DNA of 64,000 nucleotides. Source: RPQJ01 sp963754535. Its GTDB lineage: Bacteria; Pseudomonadota; Gammaproteobacteria; Steroidobacterales; Steroidobacteraceae. The DNA is taken from contig CAVWGG010000032.1 in the NCBI GenBank assembly GCA_963754535.1, forward strand, positions 53,841-117,840. Direction: 5' to 3'. This document shows positions 1-7,953 of the stretch, piece after piece. The translations under genes were made by a program, and so were the position numbers. The notes beneath the pieces are model-generated. The model had not been told where the DNA came from, searched no databases, and worked only from the letters and a program-made list of their open reading frames with translations. Each line of letters starts with the position of its first letter. The stretch's first letter is position 1.

Positions 1-534
1 CTTGAGATCGACCTGCATCGACAGCAGCGCGAACGCGATCAACGGGCCAATGACGGCGCCCGCGTGATCCATCGAGCGGTGAAAGCCGAAGGCACGGCCG
101 CGATCCGCTGCGTGCGTGGCTCCCGCGATCAACGCATCCCTGGGGGCCGTGCGAAACCCTTTGCCGACGCGGTCGAGAAAGCGCAGCAGCAGCACCGAAC
201 TCCACGCCGCCGCCAGTCCGATCAGGGGGCGCGTCGCATTGGACAAACCGTAACCCGCGAGCACGAGCGATTTCGGATCCACGCCGCGATCCGCCAGGCG
301 GCCTGCAATGAGCTTCAGCACGCTCGAGGTCGCTTCGGCCAGGCCCTCGACGAGCCCGACGATCGCCGGCCCGGCACCGAGCGTTGCTGTCAGGAAGATC
401 GGCAACAGCGGTGTGATCATTTCACTCGATGCGTCGTTCAGCAGCGAGACCAACCCCAGCACGACAACCGTGCGGGGTAAGGCCGACGATTTCGGCACGC
501 CGGGAAGTGCAGGCGGGTCAGGGTTATCGCGCAT
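1..534 (-). CDS. MFS transporter, N-terminal part (runs off window edge)
   Basis: Reading the minus strand from the ATG at 534 gives an open frame to the window edge (178 codons). It begins MRDNPDPPALPGVP and runs into hydrophobic segments such as VVVLGLVSLLNDASSEM. The stretches RVGKGFRTAPRDALI and RGRAFGFHRSMDHAGAV are typical of the loop after TM4 and of TM5 in one major facilitator superfamily subgroup. It is therefore an inner-membrane secondary transporter of unknown substrate. The C-terminal half is outside the window. It is divergent from the DUF3597-like gene. I see no frameshift in the visible part. Confidence 0.85.
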   Translation of the reverse strand, partial: MRDNPDPPALPGVPKSSALPRTVVVLGLVSLLNDASSEMITPLLPIFLTATLGAGPAIVGLVEGLAEATSSVLKLIAGRLADRGVDPKSLVLAGYGLSNATRPLIGLAAAWSSVLLLRFLDRVGKGFRTAPRDALIAGATHAADRGRAFGFHRSMDHAGAVIGPLIAFALLSMQVDLK

Positions 535-541
535 TCGATTC

Positions 542-847
542 CAGCTGAATATTCCCTACAGAACCTGGACCGCGGACGGGGCTAAAATCGAGCCTGGCAT
601 CGTTGGCCTGAAGAAGAAGGCCGCCCAGACGCCGCAGAAGCTGAACTGGCGCACGTCCATCGTCGACCTGATGAAGCTGCTCGGCATGGAAAGCAGCCTC
701 ACGGAGCGCAAGGAGCTTGCGACAGAACTCGGCTGCCCGGCCGAGTACATGCACGACTCGACCAGGATGAACGTCTGGCTGCACAAGGAAGTCCTGCGCC
801 AGATCGCACAGAACGGCGGCAACGTGCCGGCGGAACTGTACGACTGA
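542..847 (+). CDS. DUF3597-like protein, start codon not identifiable
   Basis: The C-terminal 80 or so residues (LNWRTSIVDLMKLLG, then STRMNVWLHKEVLRQIAQNGG) match the DUF3597 domain, a small domain of unknown function. No ATG, GTG or TTG lies in frame between the divergent MFS start and the domain. The next in-frame ATG, at 671, would delete its conserved first helix. A TAAAAT-like -10 hexamer at about 583-588 suggests transcription starts just upstream of the domain. The true start is thus ATC, ATT or CTG, or a frameshift hides it. The interval given is the open stretch after the MFS start; the real protein probably begins between 587 and 610. Confidence 0.5.
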   Translation, partial: QLNIPYRTWTADGAKIEPGIVGLKKKAAQTPQKLNWRTSIVDLMKLLGMESSLTERKELATELGCPAEYMHDSTRMNVWLHKEVLRQIAQNGGNVPAELYD

Positions 848-854
848 CCCCGAC

Positions 855-884
855 GGCCCTCTCCCGCAAAACGTGGGCGAGGGC
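855..884. terminator. Hairpin between converging genes
   Basis: GCCCTC at 855 pairs with GAGGGC ending at 884, with an inner CCCGC/GTGGG extension and an AAAA loop. It lies exactly between the convergent DUF3597-like stop and the stop of the SDR gene. There is only a weak T tail on either side, so a bidirectional terminator is plausible rather than certain. Confidence 0.5.
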
Positions 885-886
885 TC

Positions 887-1591
887 TTACCGCGCAACCC
901 AGCCGCCGCACACCGGAAAGACCTGGCCGACAAAGCAGTCGGCTGCCGCACTGCACAGGTACGCGGCGAACAGCGCGTCTTCCCGCGCGCCGACCAGGCT
1001 GCCCAGCGGCACCTCGCGCTTGAGTCGTTCCTGGAACTTCGGCAAGGCCTGCACTTCCGGCGGGAAATACGTCGGGTTCTCGACGAAATTCTGCGCGATC
1101 GCATTGACCTGCACATTGTGCGGAGCCACCTCGACGCCGACAGCCTGGACGTAGGCCAGTTGCGCCCCTCGAGCGGCGCTGTACGTCGATGCGCGCTTCA
1201 TGCCGCGCAGCGCCGAGGCACTTCCGATCACCAGGATCTTGCCCGACCGGCGCTCGATCATCTGCGGCAGCACCGCTCGCACCAGCCGCGGCAGCGGGTC
1301 GACCAGGTGCCGAAAGACAGCCTGCCATTCCGTGTCGTCGACGTCACGGGCCGGCGTCGTCGGAGCGGCCAGCGCCAGGTTCGCCACCAGGACGTCCACT
1401 CGACCCGCTTTGTCGACGATGGCCGCAGGTGCGTCCGGAGCGATCAAGGAGGAATCGTCCGCAACGACGTCGGCACCCGCTTCGGCCAGCACCGAGCACA
1501 ACACCGGGCCCATGAATTCCCGGGCCTGGGTCACCAGCACCCGTTTGCCGCGGAGGCTGACGATGCCGGTGATCGAGTCAGTACTGCTCAT
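887..1591 (-). CDS. Halohydrin dehalogenase-like SDR protein
   Basis: This 234-residue Rossmann protein of the short-chain dehydrogenase superfamily lacks the TGxxxGxG cofactor motif. In its place is VTQAREFMG, which fits the halohydrin dehalogenase nucleophile-pocket signature T-x4-F-x-G. The catalytic region GSASALRGMKRASTYSAARG fits S-x12-Y-x3-R exactly, with Arg replacing the Lys of true dehydrogenases. The NPTYFPPEV and GQVFPVCGGW segments also resemble these enzymes. Such enzymes convert vicinal halohydrins to epoxides and open epoxides with small anions, without NAD(P). It is the last gene of the lysAC-asd-mazG run, 24 nt after the mazG-like stop. A non-catalytic SDR relative is the alternative. 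Confidence 0.75.
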   Translation of the reverse strand: MSSTDSITGIVSLRGKRVLVTQAREFMGPVLCSVLAEAGADVVADDSSLIAPDAPAAIVDKAGRVDVLVANLALAAPTTPARDVDDTEWQAVFRHLVDPLPRLVRAVLPQMIERRSGKILVIGSASALRGMKRASTYSAARGAQLAYVQAVGVEVAPHNVQVNAIAQNFVENPTYFPPEVQALPKFQERLKREVPLGSLVGAREDALFAAYLCSAAADCFVGQVFPVCGGWVAR

Positions 1592-1615
1592 GAGCGGCGC
1601 CTCCCTTCACGCGCT

Positions 1616-1984
1616 TCACGCGGGCTCGTCGTACTTGCGCGAACTGCCGCGAAATTTATCGACCGGATACTTGATCGCATTCAAGCCGATCTTGCGCACG
1701 GCGGCGGCGCCGAGATCGATCTCGAGCTTGTCTGCAAGGCGGACCAGGTAAAGCAGGACGTCGGCCATCTCGAGCGCGACGGCGTCCTTGGCGTCGGCCG
1801 ACAGGTTCGCGCTCTGCTGCTCCGAGAGCCACTGGAAGTGCTCGAGCAGTTCGCCCACTTCACCGGCGAGCGCCATCGCCAGGTTCTTGGGCGCGTGGAA
1901 CTGATCCCAGTCGCGCTCGCGTGCGAATTCCGCGAGCCGCGCGGCCAGTTCGTCGAGCGAAGGCTGGTCGCGCTGGTCGGCCAT
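1616..1984 (-). CDS. MazG-like nucleotide pyrophosphohydrolase (dCTPP1 type)
   Basis: This is a 122-residue all-alpha NTP pyrophosphohydrolase. It carries the metal-binding pattern AGEVGELLEHFQW followed by ALEMADVLLYLVRLAD, the EExxE...ExxD arrangement of the MazG/RS21-C6 superfamily. Such proteins hydrolyse non-canonical or excess (d)NTPs to monophosphates and pyrophosphate. The ATG at 1984 lies 10 nt after the asd stop; the longer upstream open frame overlaps asd and is not protein-like. Single-domain size and the FQW motif favour the dCTP pyrophosphatase subgroup over full-length MazG. Confidence 0.85.
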   Translation of the reverse strand: MADQRDQPSLDELAARLAEFARERDWDQFHAPKNLAMALAGEVGELLEHFQWLSEQQSANLSADAKDAVALEMADVLLYLVRLADKLEIDLGAAAVRKIGLNAIKYPVDKFRGSSRKYDEPA

Positions 1985-1994
1985 GCGACGTCGC

Positions 1995-3119
1995 TCAGCC
2001 CCGCTGCCGTTCGGCGAGGATGCGCAGCATGCGGCGGATCGGCTCGGCCGCGCCCCACAGCAACTGGTCGCCGACCGTGAAGGCGGTAAGGTATTCACCG
2101 CCCATCGCAAGCTTGCGCACGCGTCCGATCGGGATGTCGAGCGTGCCGCTGACCGCCGCCGGCGTGAGGCCTGCGATGGAAGCCTCGCGCGTATTCGGCA
2201 CCAACCGCACCCACTCGTTGCCGCCGGCAATCAGGCGTTCGATTTCCGCCAATGGCAGGTCGCGCTTCAATTTGATGGTCATCGCCTGGCTGTGGCAACG
2301 CATCGCGCCGACACGCACGCAGATGCCTTCGACCGGGATCGCCGCCCCTTCCGCGCGCCCGAGAATCTTGTTGGTCTCCGCGCCGCCCTTCCATTCCTCG
2401 CGGCTCACGCCGTTACCCAGGTCCTTGTCGATCCAGGGGATCAGGCTGCCCGCGAGCGCCGCACCGAAGTTCGCCTGCGGCAGCACGGGCGAACGCAACC
2501 GGTCCGCAACGACACGGTCGATGTCGAGGATGGCGCTCGCAGGATCGCGCAGCAGCGTGGCGGCGGCCGCGTGCACGCTGCCCATCTGCTCGACGAGTTC
2601 GCGCATGTTCTGCGCACCAGCGCCCGAAGCCGCCTGGTAGGTCATCGAGGCGATCCACTCGATGAGGTCCGCGCGGAACAGCCCGCCCAGGGCCATCATC
2701 ATCAGCGACACGGTGCAGTTGCCGCCGACGTAATCGCGCACGCCGGCAGCGAGCGCGGCGTCGATCACGCTGCGATTCACGGGATCGAGGATGATGACGG
2801 CGTCGTGCTTCATGCGCAGCGCGGACGCGGCGTCGATCCAGTAGCCCTGCCAACCGGCTGCGCGCAGCTGCGGATGGATGTCGTTCGTGTAGTCGCCGCC
2901 CTGGCAGGTCACGACCACGTCGCACTGCGCGAGCGCCTGCAGGTCATTGGCGTCCTGCAGCGCGCCGGACGGCCGGCCATTGATCACGGGACCCGCACCG
3001 CCCGCCTGCGACGTGCTGAAGAAGACGGGGTCCACATGGTCGAGATCGCGCTCGACCGCCATGCGCTGCATGAGCACCGAGCCCACCATGCCGCGCCAGC
3101 CAACGATTGCAGTCTTCAC
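1995..3119 (-). CDS. asd: Aspartate-semialdehyde dehydrogenase
   Basis: Asd reduces aspartyl-4-phosphate to aspartate semialdehyde with NADPH, the second step toward lysine, diaminopimelate, threonine and methionine. The 374-residue protein starts with the NADP-binding motif IVGWRGMVGSVL. It contains the nucleophilic Cys in GGNCTVSLMMMALGGL, typical of the Gram-negative ASADH branch. The GTG at 3119 starts translation directly at the beta strand, 28 nt after the lysAC stop. It makes the direct substrate partner of the upstream bifunctional kinase, consistent with one operon. Confidence 0.96.
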   Translation of the reverse strand: MKTAIVGWRGMVGSVLMQRMAVERDLDHVDPVFFSTSQAGGAGPVINGRPSGALQDANDLQALAQCDVVVTCQGGDYTNDIHPQLRAAGWQGYWIDAASALRMKHDAVIILDPVNRSVIDAALAAGVRDYVGGNCTVSLMMMALGGLFRADLIEWIASMTYQAASGAGAQNMRELVEQMGSVHAAAATLLRDPASAILDIDRVVADRLRSPVLPQANFGAALAGSLIPWIDKDLGNGVSREEWKGGAETNKILGRAEGAAIPVEGICVRVGAMRCHSQAMTIKLKRDLPLAEIERLIAGGNEWVRLVPNTREASIAGLTPAAVSGTLDIPIGRVRKLAMGGEYLTAFTVGDQLLWGAAEPIRRMLRILAERQRG

Positions 3120-3147
3120 AAGCTCACTCCGGCCGCCATCGGCCCAC

Positions 3148-5736
3148 TCAGATGATCACTTCGCACGCGGGTTCGCGCAGGTTGTAGTTCGAGCTCATCG
3201 CGTGGCCGTAGGCACCCGCGTTCGCAATCAGCAGCACGTCGCCTTCCTTCGTGGCCGGCAGCAGTCGCTCGTGCCCGAGGTAGTCGGCCGATTCGCAGAT
3301 CGGACCGACGACGTTGTAGACCTCCGTGCCCGGCTCGCCGAAGCGCGTGAGGTTGACGATGTCGTGATGCGCGCCGTAGAGCGCGGGACGGATCAGCGAA
3401 TTCATGCCCGTCGACACGCCGACGTACTGCACCGCGCCCTTGCCCTTCAGCTGGGTCACTTCGACGACCAGCACGCCGCCCTGCGCCACCAGGAACCGCC
3501 CCGGCTCGAGCCACAGACCGATCTGCGGCCACTTGGCGCGGATGTCGTCGATCACGCCCTGCAGCGCCGCGAGGTCCACCGGCACCTGCCCCGGCTTCTC
3601 GGGCACGCCGAGGCCGCCACCGAGATCGATGGCCCTCGCCTGCGGAAAGCGCTGCGCGAGTCCGGCCAGCATGTGGCCGACCTCCTTCCAGTTGCGCACG
3701 TCGAACACGCCGCTGCCGGTGTGCGCATGCAGCCCCACCACGCGCGCGCCCACCTGCTGCACGAGACGCTCGACCTCGTCCATCTCGAAGAGCGGCACGC
3801 CGAACTTCGAATGCACGCCCGCGGTGCGGACGTGATCGTGGTGGCCACGGCCGAAACCGGTGTCGATGCGGATCAGCACATCGCGGTTGCGGAACAGCTC
3901 GCCCCATTCGCGGAGCGCGTAGACGTTGTCGATCGTCAGGTTGACGCCCTGCTCGATCGCCCACTCGTACTCGCTGCGCGGGGCGAAATTCGGCGTGAAC
4001 AGGATGCGGGACGGGTCGATCCCAGGCACCACCTGCAGCACGCGCTCGCATTCGCCGCGCGAGACGCATTCGAACGAGAGCCCGAGTCCCGCGAAGGTCT
4101 GCAGCAGTTCCGGGTGCGGGTTGGCCTTCATCGCGTAAAAGACGCGATCGACGCCGCGGATGCCGAGCAACTGCTGCGCCGCGAGTTCCGACGAAGCGCG
4201 GTTGTATACGTACGCGCTGCCGTGCTCGTGTGCGATGCGTTGCAGTTCTTCGCGGCGATCCTGCCACCACGGCGGTCCGCCGGCGGGCAGCACCGGACCG
4301 AGACCATGAATCTGTTCCCACGTCGGGCCGAGCACGTGGTCGGACGGCGCGTTCCAGACGATGACGTCGTGCAGTCGGCGCACGAGACGATCGCCCTGCT
4401 CTTCGTCGACGACGAACGTGATGTTGAGGTCGTTCGCGGCCTGCGTGACCAGGTAGATGCGCTGTTCCTCGAACAATTCGAGCGCATCGCCCAGGCGGTG
4501 CAGCGTGGCGCGGATGCTGCGGCCGACGAGGCTCACCGCCGCGCAGGGCCCGATGACTTCGACGCGGCAAAGCCTGGAGAGCGCCGTCACCAGCGTCTCG
4601 AGCGTGCGGCTGTCGAGCGAGTTCGCGGCCGGGTCGAGCGACACGGTGACGCTGGTCTCCGACGTCGACACGAGGTCGACCGAAAGGCCGTGCTCCTTGA
4701 AGACGGCAAACGCATCGGCGAGGAAACCCACCTGGTGCCACATGCCGAGCGTCTCGAGCGAGAGCAGCGTGATGCCCTTCTTGATGCAGACCGCCTTCAC
4801 GCGCGCTCCGCCGTCACCACCCGTTGCGGTGACGACCGTGCCGTCGAGTTCGGGCTGCTGCGTGGCGTGCACGGTGAGCGGAATCGCGTACTGCTTCACC
4901 GGCAGGATGCAGCGCGGGTGCAGGACCTTGGCGCCGCTGCTCGCGATCTCCTGCGCTTCGTCGTAATCGAGCGACTTGAGCAGGCGCGCGTTCGACACGG
5001 ACTTGGGATTCGACGTGAACATGCCCGGCACGTCGGTCCAGATCTCGAGACGGCGCGCACCGAGCTTGGACGCGAAGTAACTGCCCGACGTGTCGGAGCC
5101 GCCGCGACCGAGCAGCACGGTGTCGCCGTGCGCGTCGCTGGCGATGAAGCCCTGCGTGATCAGCACCTTGCCGCCCGACGCCAGCCGCTCCTGGAACGCG
5201 GTGTCGGGTTCGAAGTTGCACGTGGCGGACAGGTAGTTCGCACGTTCCGATGCACCGGGCCGCACTTCGGCGTGCAGCAGCGTGCGCGCATCGAGCCACT
5301 GCACGTCGATGCCTTCCGCGTGGAGGAACGCCGCGCCGATGCGTGTCGCCATCAATTCGCCGTTCGCCATCACGCGCGCGCGCAGTCGATCGCTGATTTC
5401 GCCGATCAGGTGGATGCCTTCGGCGCTGCGACGGAGATCGGTGAAGTGACGATCGAGCTCGGCGTCGATGTGAATGCCGAGATCGCGCGCGAGGTCGAGG
5501 TGACGACGCTCGATCTGGTCCATGACCGGCTCCCATTCACCGGTCAGTGCTTTCGCGAGCAATTGCTCGAGGCGGTCCGTGATGCCGGACAGCGCCGAAT
5601 GAACGATGACGGGATGGAGACCTTCGACCAGCCGCGCCTTGACGACGCCGGCGACGTTCTTCCAGTTGCTGACGCTCGAAACGCTGGTGCCGCCAAACTT
5701 CAGGACGACCCAGTTCGATTCGGTATGGCTGGTCAT
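3148..5736 (-). CDS. lysAC: Bifunctional aspartate kinase / diaminopimelate decarboxylase
   Basis: This single protein of about 862 residues joins the first and last enzymes of lysine synthesis. The N-terminal half is aspartokinase (VVLKFGGTSVSS near the start, then SSGAKVLHPRC, followed by ACT-like regulatory sequence around residues 310-460). The C-terminal half is a PLP-dependent alanine-racemase-fold decarboxylase, with the Schiff-base Lys in FYAMKANPH, HTGSGVFD, DLGGGLGVP, EPGRFLVA and the CESADYLG loop. I chose ATG 5736 because kinase homology begins ten residues later; a TTG at 5778 would add 14 residues without homology. Such fusions are known from Xanthomonadales. No lysine riboswitch is visible upstream. 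Confidence 0.95.
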   Translation of the reverse strand: MTSHTESNWVVLKFGGTSVSSVSNWKNVAGVVKARLVEGLHPVIVHSALSGITDRLEQLLAKALTGEWEPVMDQIERRHLDLARDLGIHIDAELDRHFTDLRRSAEGIHLIGEISDRLRARVMANGELMATRIGAAFLHAEGIDVQWLDARTLLHAEVRPGASERANYLSATCNFEPDTAFQERLASGGKVLITQGFIASDAHGDTVLLGRGGSDTSGSYFASKLGARRLEIWTDVPGMFTSNPKSVSNARLLKSLDYDEAQEIASSGAKVLHPRCILPVKQYAIPLTVHATQQPELDGTVVTATGGDGGARVKAVCIKKGITLLSLETLGMWHQVGFLADAFAVFKEHGLSVDLVSTSETSVTVSLDPAANSLDSRTLETLVTALSRLCRVEVIGPCAAVSLVGRSIRATLHRLGDALELFEEQRIYLVTQAANDLNITFVVDEEQGDRLVRRLHDVIVWNAPSDHVLGPTWEQIHGLGPVLPAGGPPWWQDRREELQRIAHEHGSAYVYNRASSELAAQQLLGIRGVDRVFYAMKANPHPELLQTFAGLGLSFECVSRGECERVLQVVPGIDPSRILFTPNFAPRSEYEWAIEQGVNLTIDNVYALREWGELFRNRDVLIRIDTGFGRGHHDHVRTAGVHSKFGVPLFEMDEVERLVQQVGARVVGLHAHTGSGVFDVRNWKEVGHMLAGLAQRFPQARAIDLGGGLGVPEKPGQVPVDLAALQGVIDDIRAKWPQIGLWLEPGRFLVAQGGVLVVEVTQLKGKGAVQYVGVSTGMNSLIRPALYGAHHDIVNLTRFGEPGTEVYNVVGPICESADYLGHERLLPATKEGDVLLIANAGAYGHAMSSNYNLREPACEVII

Positions 5737-5870
5737 TCGAGCGGACCCCGGCGCAACGCTCTGCGGCGTCGACTGCAATCTTCCTGACCAGCTCCGGCAC
5801 CGCGTTGGCGGACCGGACGGTCACTGGCTCCCCGAGTCAGGAGCCGGGGGCCCGTGTTGTTCCGGACGGA

Positions 5871-6080
5871 CTACTTGTCTTCGTAGTAATCCTTGAGCTC
5901 TTTCTGCAGGCGTTTCTCCGCCAGCACGTCTTCAAGCTTGCTCCAGGCAGCCTTGCCCTTCTTGACGGCAGCCGCCTGCTTACGCCGATCCACCCTGTCG
6001 ATGAAACGGTCGTAATCCTCTTCCTCAGCTCCAGCTACAAACTCTTCGTCCAAGTCGAAGTGTTCCCCGTCTCGTTCCAT
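5871..6080 (-). CDS. Small charged protein, PA3496-like
   Basis: A 69-residue protein with an acidic N-terminus (DLDEEFVAGAEEEDYDRF) and a basic middle, ending in a predicted helix KLEDVLAEKRLQKELKDYY. Length and charge pattern resemble the small PA3496 family that is annotated as putative envelope-integrity proteins; the function is not established. It has its own upstream region of nearly 200 nt and is not obviously cotranscribed with lysAC, whose start lies about 135 nt downstream. Assignment rests on general pattern only. Confidence 0.6.
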   Translation of the reverse strand: MERDGEHFDLDEEFVAGAEEEDYDRFIDRVDRRKQAAAVKKGKAAWSKLEDVLAEKRLQKELKDYYEDK

Positions 6081-6103
6081 TGCGCGGCCCCGAGAGAAAA
6101 TCC

Positions 6104-6115
6104 TTGATATATCAA
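6104..6115. promoter_or_regulatory. 12-bp palindrome upstream of PA3496-like gene
   Basis: TTGATATATCAA is a perfect palindrome about 24 bp before the start codon at 6080, in an otherwise GC-rich stretch. It could be an operator or part of the promoter. It is not an FNR/Anr site, which needs four bases between the TTGAT half sites. Confidence 0.3.
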
Positions 6116-6277
6116 TGTGCTGCCCACTTCAGCTTGGGCACAAGGCTGCGAACTATACACGGATCGGTTTGCATCTCAACCGTTTCGTTTTGCGGTGCAA
6201 TGACCCCGCACATCAAGGCGGCTCGTCGGTCAGACCCGCAGACCCGGGGCGGGTTCCCCTGCCCGCTGCGCCGGCAG

Positions 6278-7108
6278 CTAGCCCCGGCGCGGTGCGACGA
6301 CGATGGGAGCGCCCCGACCGAGACCGAGCCCGTCGGCCGCGCTTTTTTCGGCCCTGGCCACCTCCAGCACCCCGAACGAATTGACCAGGGCGACGTACTC
6401 GCCGGGCCGGACGTCGGAATAGGTCCGCCGGAGCTGGATCTCCTGCCCCCCCGCGCGGACGACCGGCGTCGCCACCTGCGCCACGAGCGAAGCGTCCAGG
6501 TTGGTCAGCAGGTTGCCGAAGTGGTCGACCGTCACCACCGCACCGGTGAGCTGCCCGCCGGACAGGACGGGCTCGTCCAACCAGCCCGGCACGAGTTCCC
6601 GGACGACCGGTCCCAGGGCCTCGGGACGCAGCCGGCCAGCCGCCAGCTCGGCGGCCACCGGCGCGAAGATGTCGCGGCCATGAAAAGTCGCGCTCGGCCG
6701 GTGGATTCCCAGGTCACGCAGGACGTTGTCGTCGAGCCGCCTGAGGATGGGGGTCGATTCCAGCCGCTCCAGGACGCCGGCCAGCAGGCCGTTGTCGGGC
6801 GCCAGGAAAAGCTGCCCGTCGGCCTCGACCACCGCGATGTCCCGTGAGCTGCCGACGCCAGGATCCACGACGGCCACGTGCACCGTGCCAGGCGGAAAGT
6901 ACCCGAACGAGCGTCCGAGCCAGAAGCCGGCCTCGGCGGGCCAGTGCACCAGGATCTCGTGCGTCAGGTCGACGAGCCGGGCCGCCGGGAAGCGACGCAG
7001 CACCTGCCCCTTCATCACCCCGACGAATGGATCCTTGTGGCCGAAATCCGTCGTCAGGGTGATGACGCCGGACGGCTGGAACGGTAGCGATGGCGCGGCC
7101 TTGGGCAT
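6278..7108 (-). CDS. SAM hydrolase (SAM hydroxide adenosyltransferase, DUF62 family)
   Basis: The 276-residue protein belongs to the fluorinase/chlorinase-related DUF62 family, which cleaves S-adenosylmethionine to adenosine and methionine using water. Typical features are TLTTDFGHKDPFVG near the N-terminus, VDPGVGSSRD, the FHGRDIFAP His-Arg-Asp segment and VDHFGNLLTN opening the C-terminal beta domain. The halide-selecting loop of fluorinases (an extra 20 or so residues) is absent, so hydrolysis is the better call. It is divergent from the histidine phosphatase with only 29 nt between start codons. Confidence 0.9.
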   Translation of the reverse strand: MPKAAPSLPFQPSGVITLTTDFGHKDPFVGVMKGQVLRRFPAARLVDLTHEILVHWPAEAGFWLGRSFGYFPPGTVHVAVVDPGVGSSRDIAVVEADGQLFLAPDNGLLAGVLERLESTPILRRLDDNVLRDLGIHRPSATFHGRDIFAPVAAELAAGRLRPEALGPVVRELVPGWLDEPVLSGGQLTGAVVTVDHFGNLLTNLDASLVAQVATPVVRAGGQEIQLRRTYSDVRPGEYVALVNSFGVLEVARAEKSAADGLGLGRGAPIVVAPRRG

Positions 7109-7128
7109 GGGGTCTTCCGGGCTAAACT
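7101..7128 (+). promoter_or_regulatory. Candidate sigma70-type promoter of histidine phosphatase gene
   Basis: TTGGGC at 7101-7106 and TAAACT at 7123-7128 are separated by 16 nt. The -10 ends only 9 nt before the ATG at 7138, so transcripts would be nearly leaderless despite a GGGAGG in the same gap. Confidence 0.4.
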
Positions 7129-7137
7129 GGGAGGCTT

Positions 7138-7812
7138 ATGCCCTATCTTTATCTCGTACGCCACGGCCAGCCCGATTTCGCGGGCAATTACGATTCGATC
7201 ACCGACCTCGGCGCGCGCCAGTCGACCTGGCTCGGTGAACACTTCGCGGCCCGCGGCCTACGGTTCGCCCGGGTGCTCGCGGGCACACTGCAACGGCAGG
7301 TGTCGACGTGCGAACTGGTCATGAGTGCACTCGACGGGCCGCACGACTTTGCCCAGGACGCGCGCTTCAACGAGTACGACCACCTGTCGCTGCTGCGTTT
7401 CTTCGAAGGCGACCGCCTGCAGGCCATCCGGGCATCGGGCGACCGGCGCGAGTATTTCGCGGCGATCCGCAGCGCCATGCAGAAGTGGTCACAACACGAC
7501 GTCGTCGTCGCCGGCGGCGAAAGCTGGAACGAGTTCGGCGCTCGCATCCGTGCGGGCGTTGCCGCAGCGTGCGCAGGGCTCGGGCGCGACGACAACGTGC
7601 TGATCGTCACGTCCGGTGGCGTGATCGGCCGTTACACGTCGGAGGTGCTGGAGGCCGGCGCGGACGCGGCGATACAGCTGAACCTGCAGACACGCAACAC
7701 CAGCGTGACGGAAGTGATCCGCCCGGCTTCCAGCAATGCCCGGCTGGTCTCGTTCAACGCGATCCCGCACCTGGAGCGCGCCGATCGCGCGGACGCGATC
7801 ACGCACTCGTAG
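7138..7812 (+). CDS. Histidine phosphatase family protein
   Basis: A 224-residue protein of the phosphoglycerate mutase-like branch of the histidine phosphatase superfamily. It opens with YLYLVRHGQPDF (catalytic RHG). The second catalytic part includes the conserved VVVAGGESWNEF region and VLIVTSGGVIGRY near the C-terminus. The typical second His is replaced by Ser-Gly-Gly in this last motif, as far as the sequence shows, so activity is not guaranteed. The substrate cannot be predicted. It stands alone on the plus strand and ends at the first heptad-repeat hairpin element. Confidence 0.85.
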   Translation: MPYLYLVRHGQPDFAGNYDSITDLGARQSTWLGEHFAARGLRFARVLAGTLQRQVSTCELVMSALDGPHDFAQDARFNEYDHLSLLRFFEGDRLQAIRASGDRREYFAAIRSAMQKWSQHDVVVAGGESWNEFGARIRAGVAAACAGLGRDDNVLIVTSGGVIGRYTSEVLEAGADAAIQLNLQTRNTSVTEVIRPASSNARLVSFNAIPHLERADRADAITHS

Positions 7813-7953
7813 GAAGGGGTTAGGGGTTAGGGGTTAGGGGTTAGTCGGATGTGCAGCGATAGCGTCACGTTCGTCACCTTTGCTCGGTGGCGAAACGTAG
7901 GGTTGGGTGGTCACGGATTTCCGACTAACCCCTAACCCCTCCAACCCCTTCCT
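7811..7953. repeat. GGGGTTA-heptad inverted-repeat element, copy 1
   Basis: Four perfect tandem GGGGTTA heptads (7816-7843) continue into GTCGGA (to 7849). After a 70-nt centre, TCCGAC (from 7920) is followed by complementary TAACCCC heptads to 7953. The outer AGGAAGGGG and CCCCTTCCT ends also pair. The structure lies between convergent genes and could act as a terminator, a G-quadruplex site or a mobile palindromic element. Copy 2 is at 19310-19420. Confidence 0.85.

Noticed and set aside
64..480. Plus-strand frame at the left edge
   Set aside because: It opposes the MFS transporter gene, whose minus-strand translation has clear membrane helices and family motifs.
2947..5787. Plus-strand open frame of 946 codons
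   Set aside because: It is the antisense shadow of lysAC in GC-rich DNA; it has no domains and an extreme Arg/His composition. Similar shadows oppose pheT, thrS and uvrB.
5737..5870. Possible lysine riboswitch upstream of lysAC
   Set aside because: The spacer is only about 134 nt and lacks the conserved riboswitch core; only a GGCTCC/GGAGCC hairpin is present.
6104..6115. FNR/Anr site
   Set aside because: The half sites are separated by two bases, not four, so the spacing is wrong.
7816..7843. Telomere-like repeats
   Set aside because: Only four heptads occur, inside an inverted repeat between ordinary genes. Nothing suggests a replicon end.
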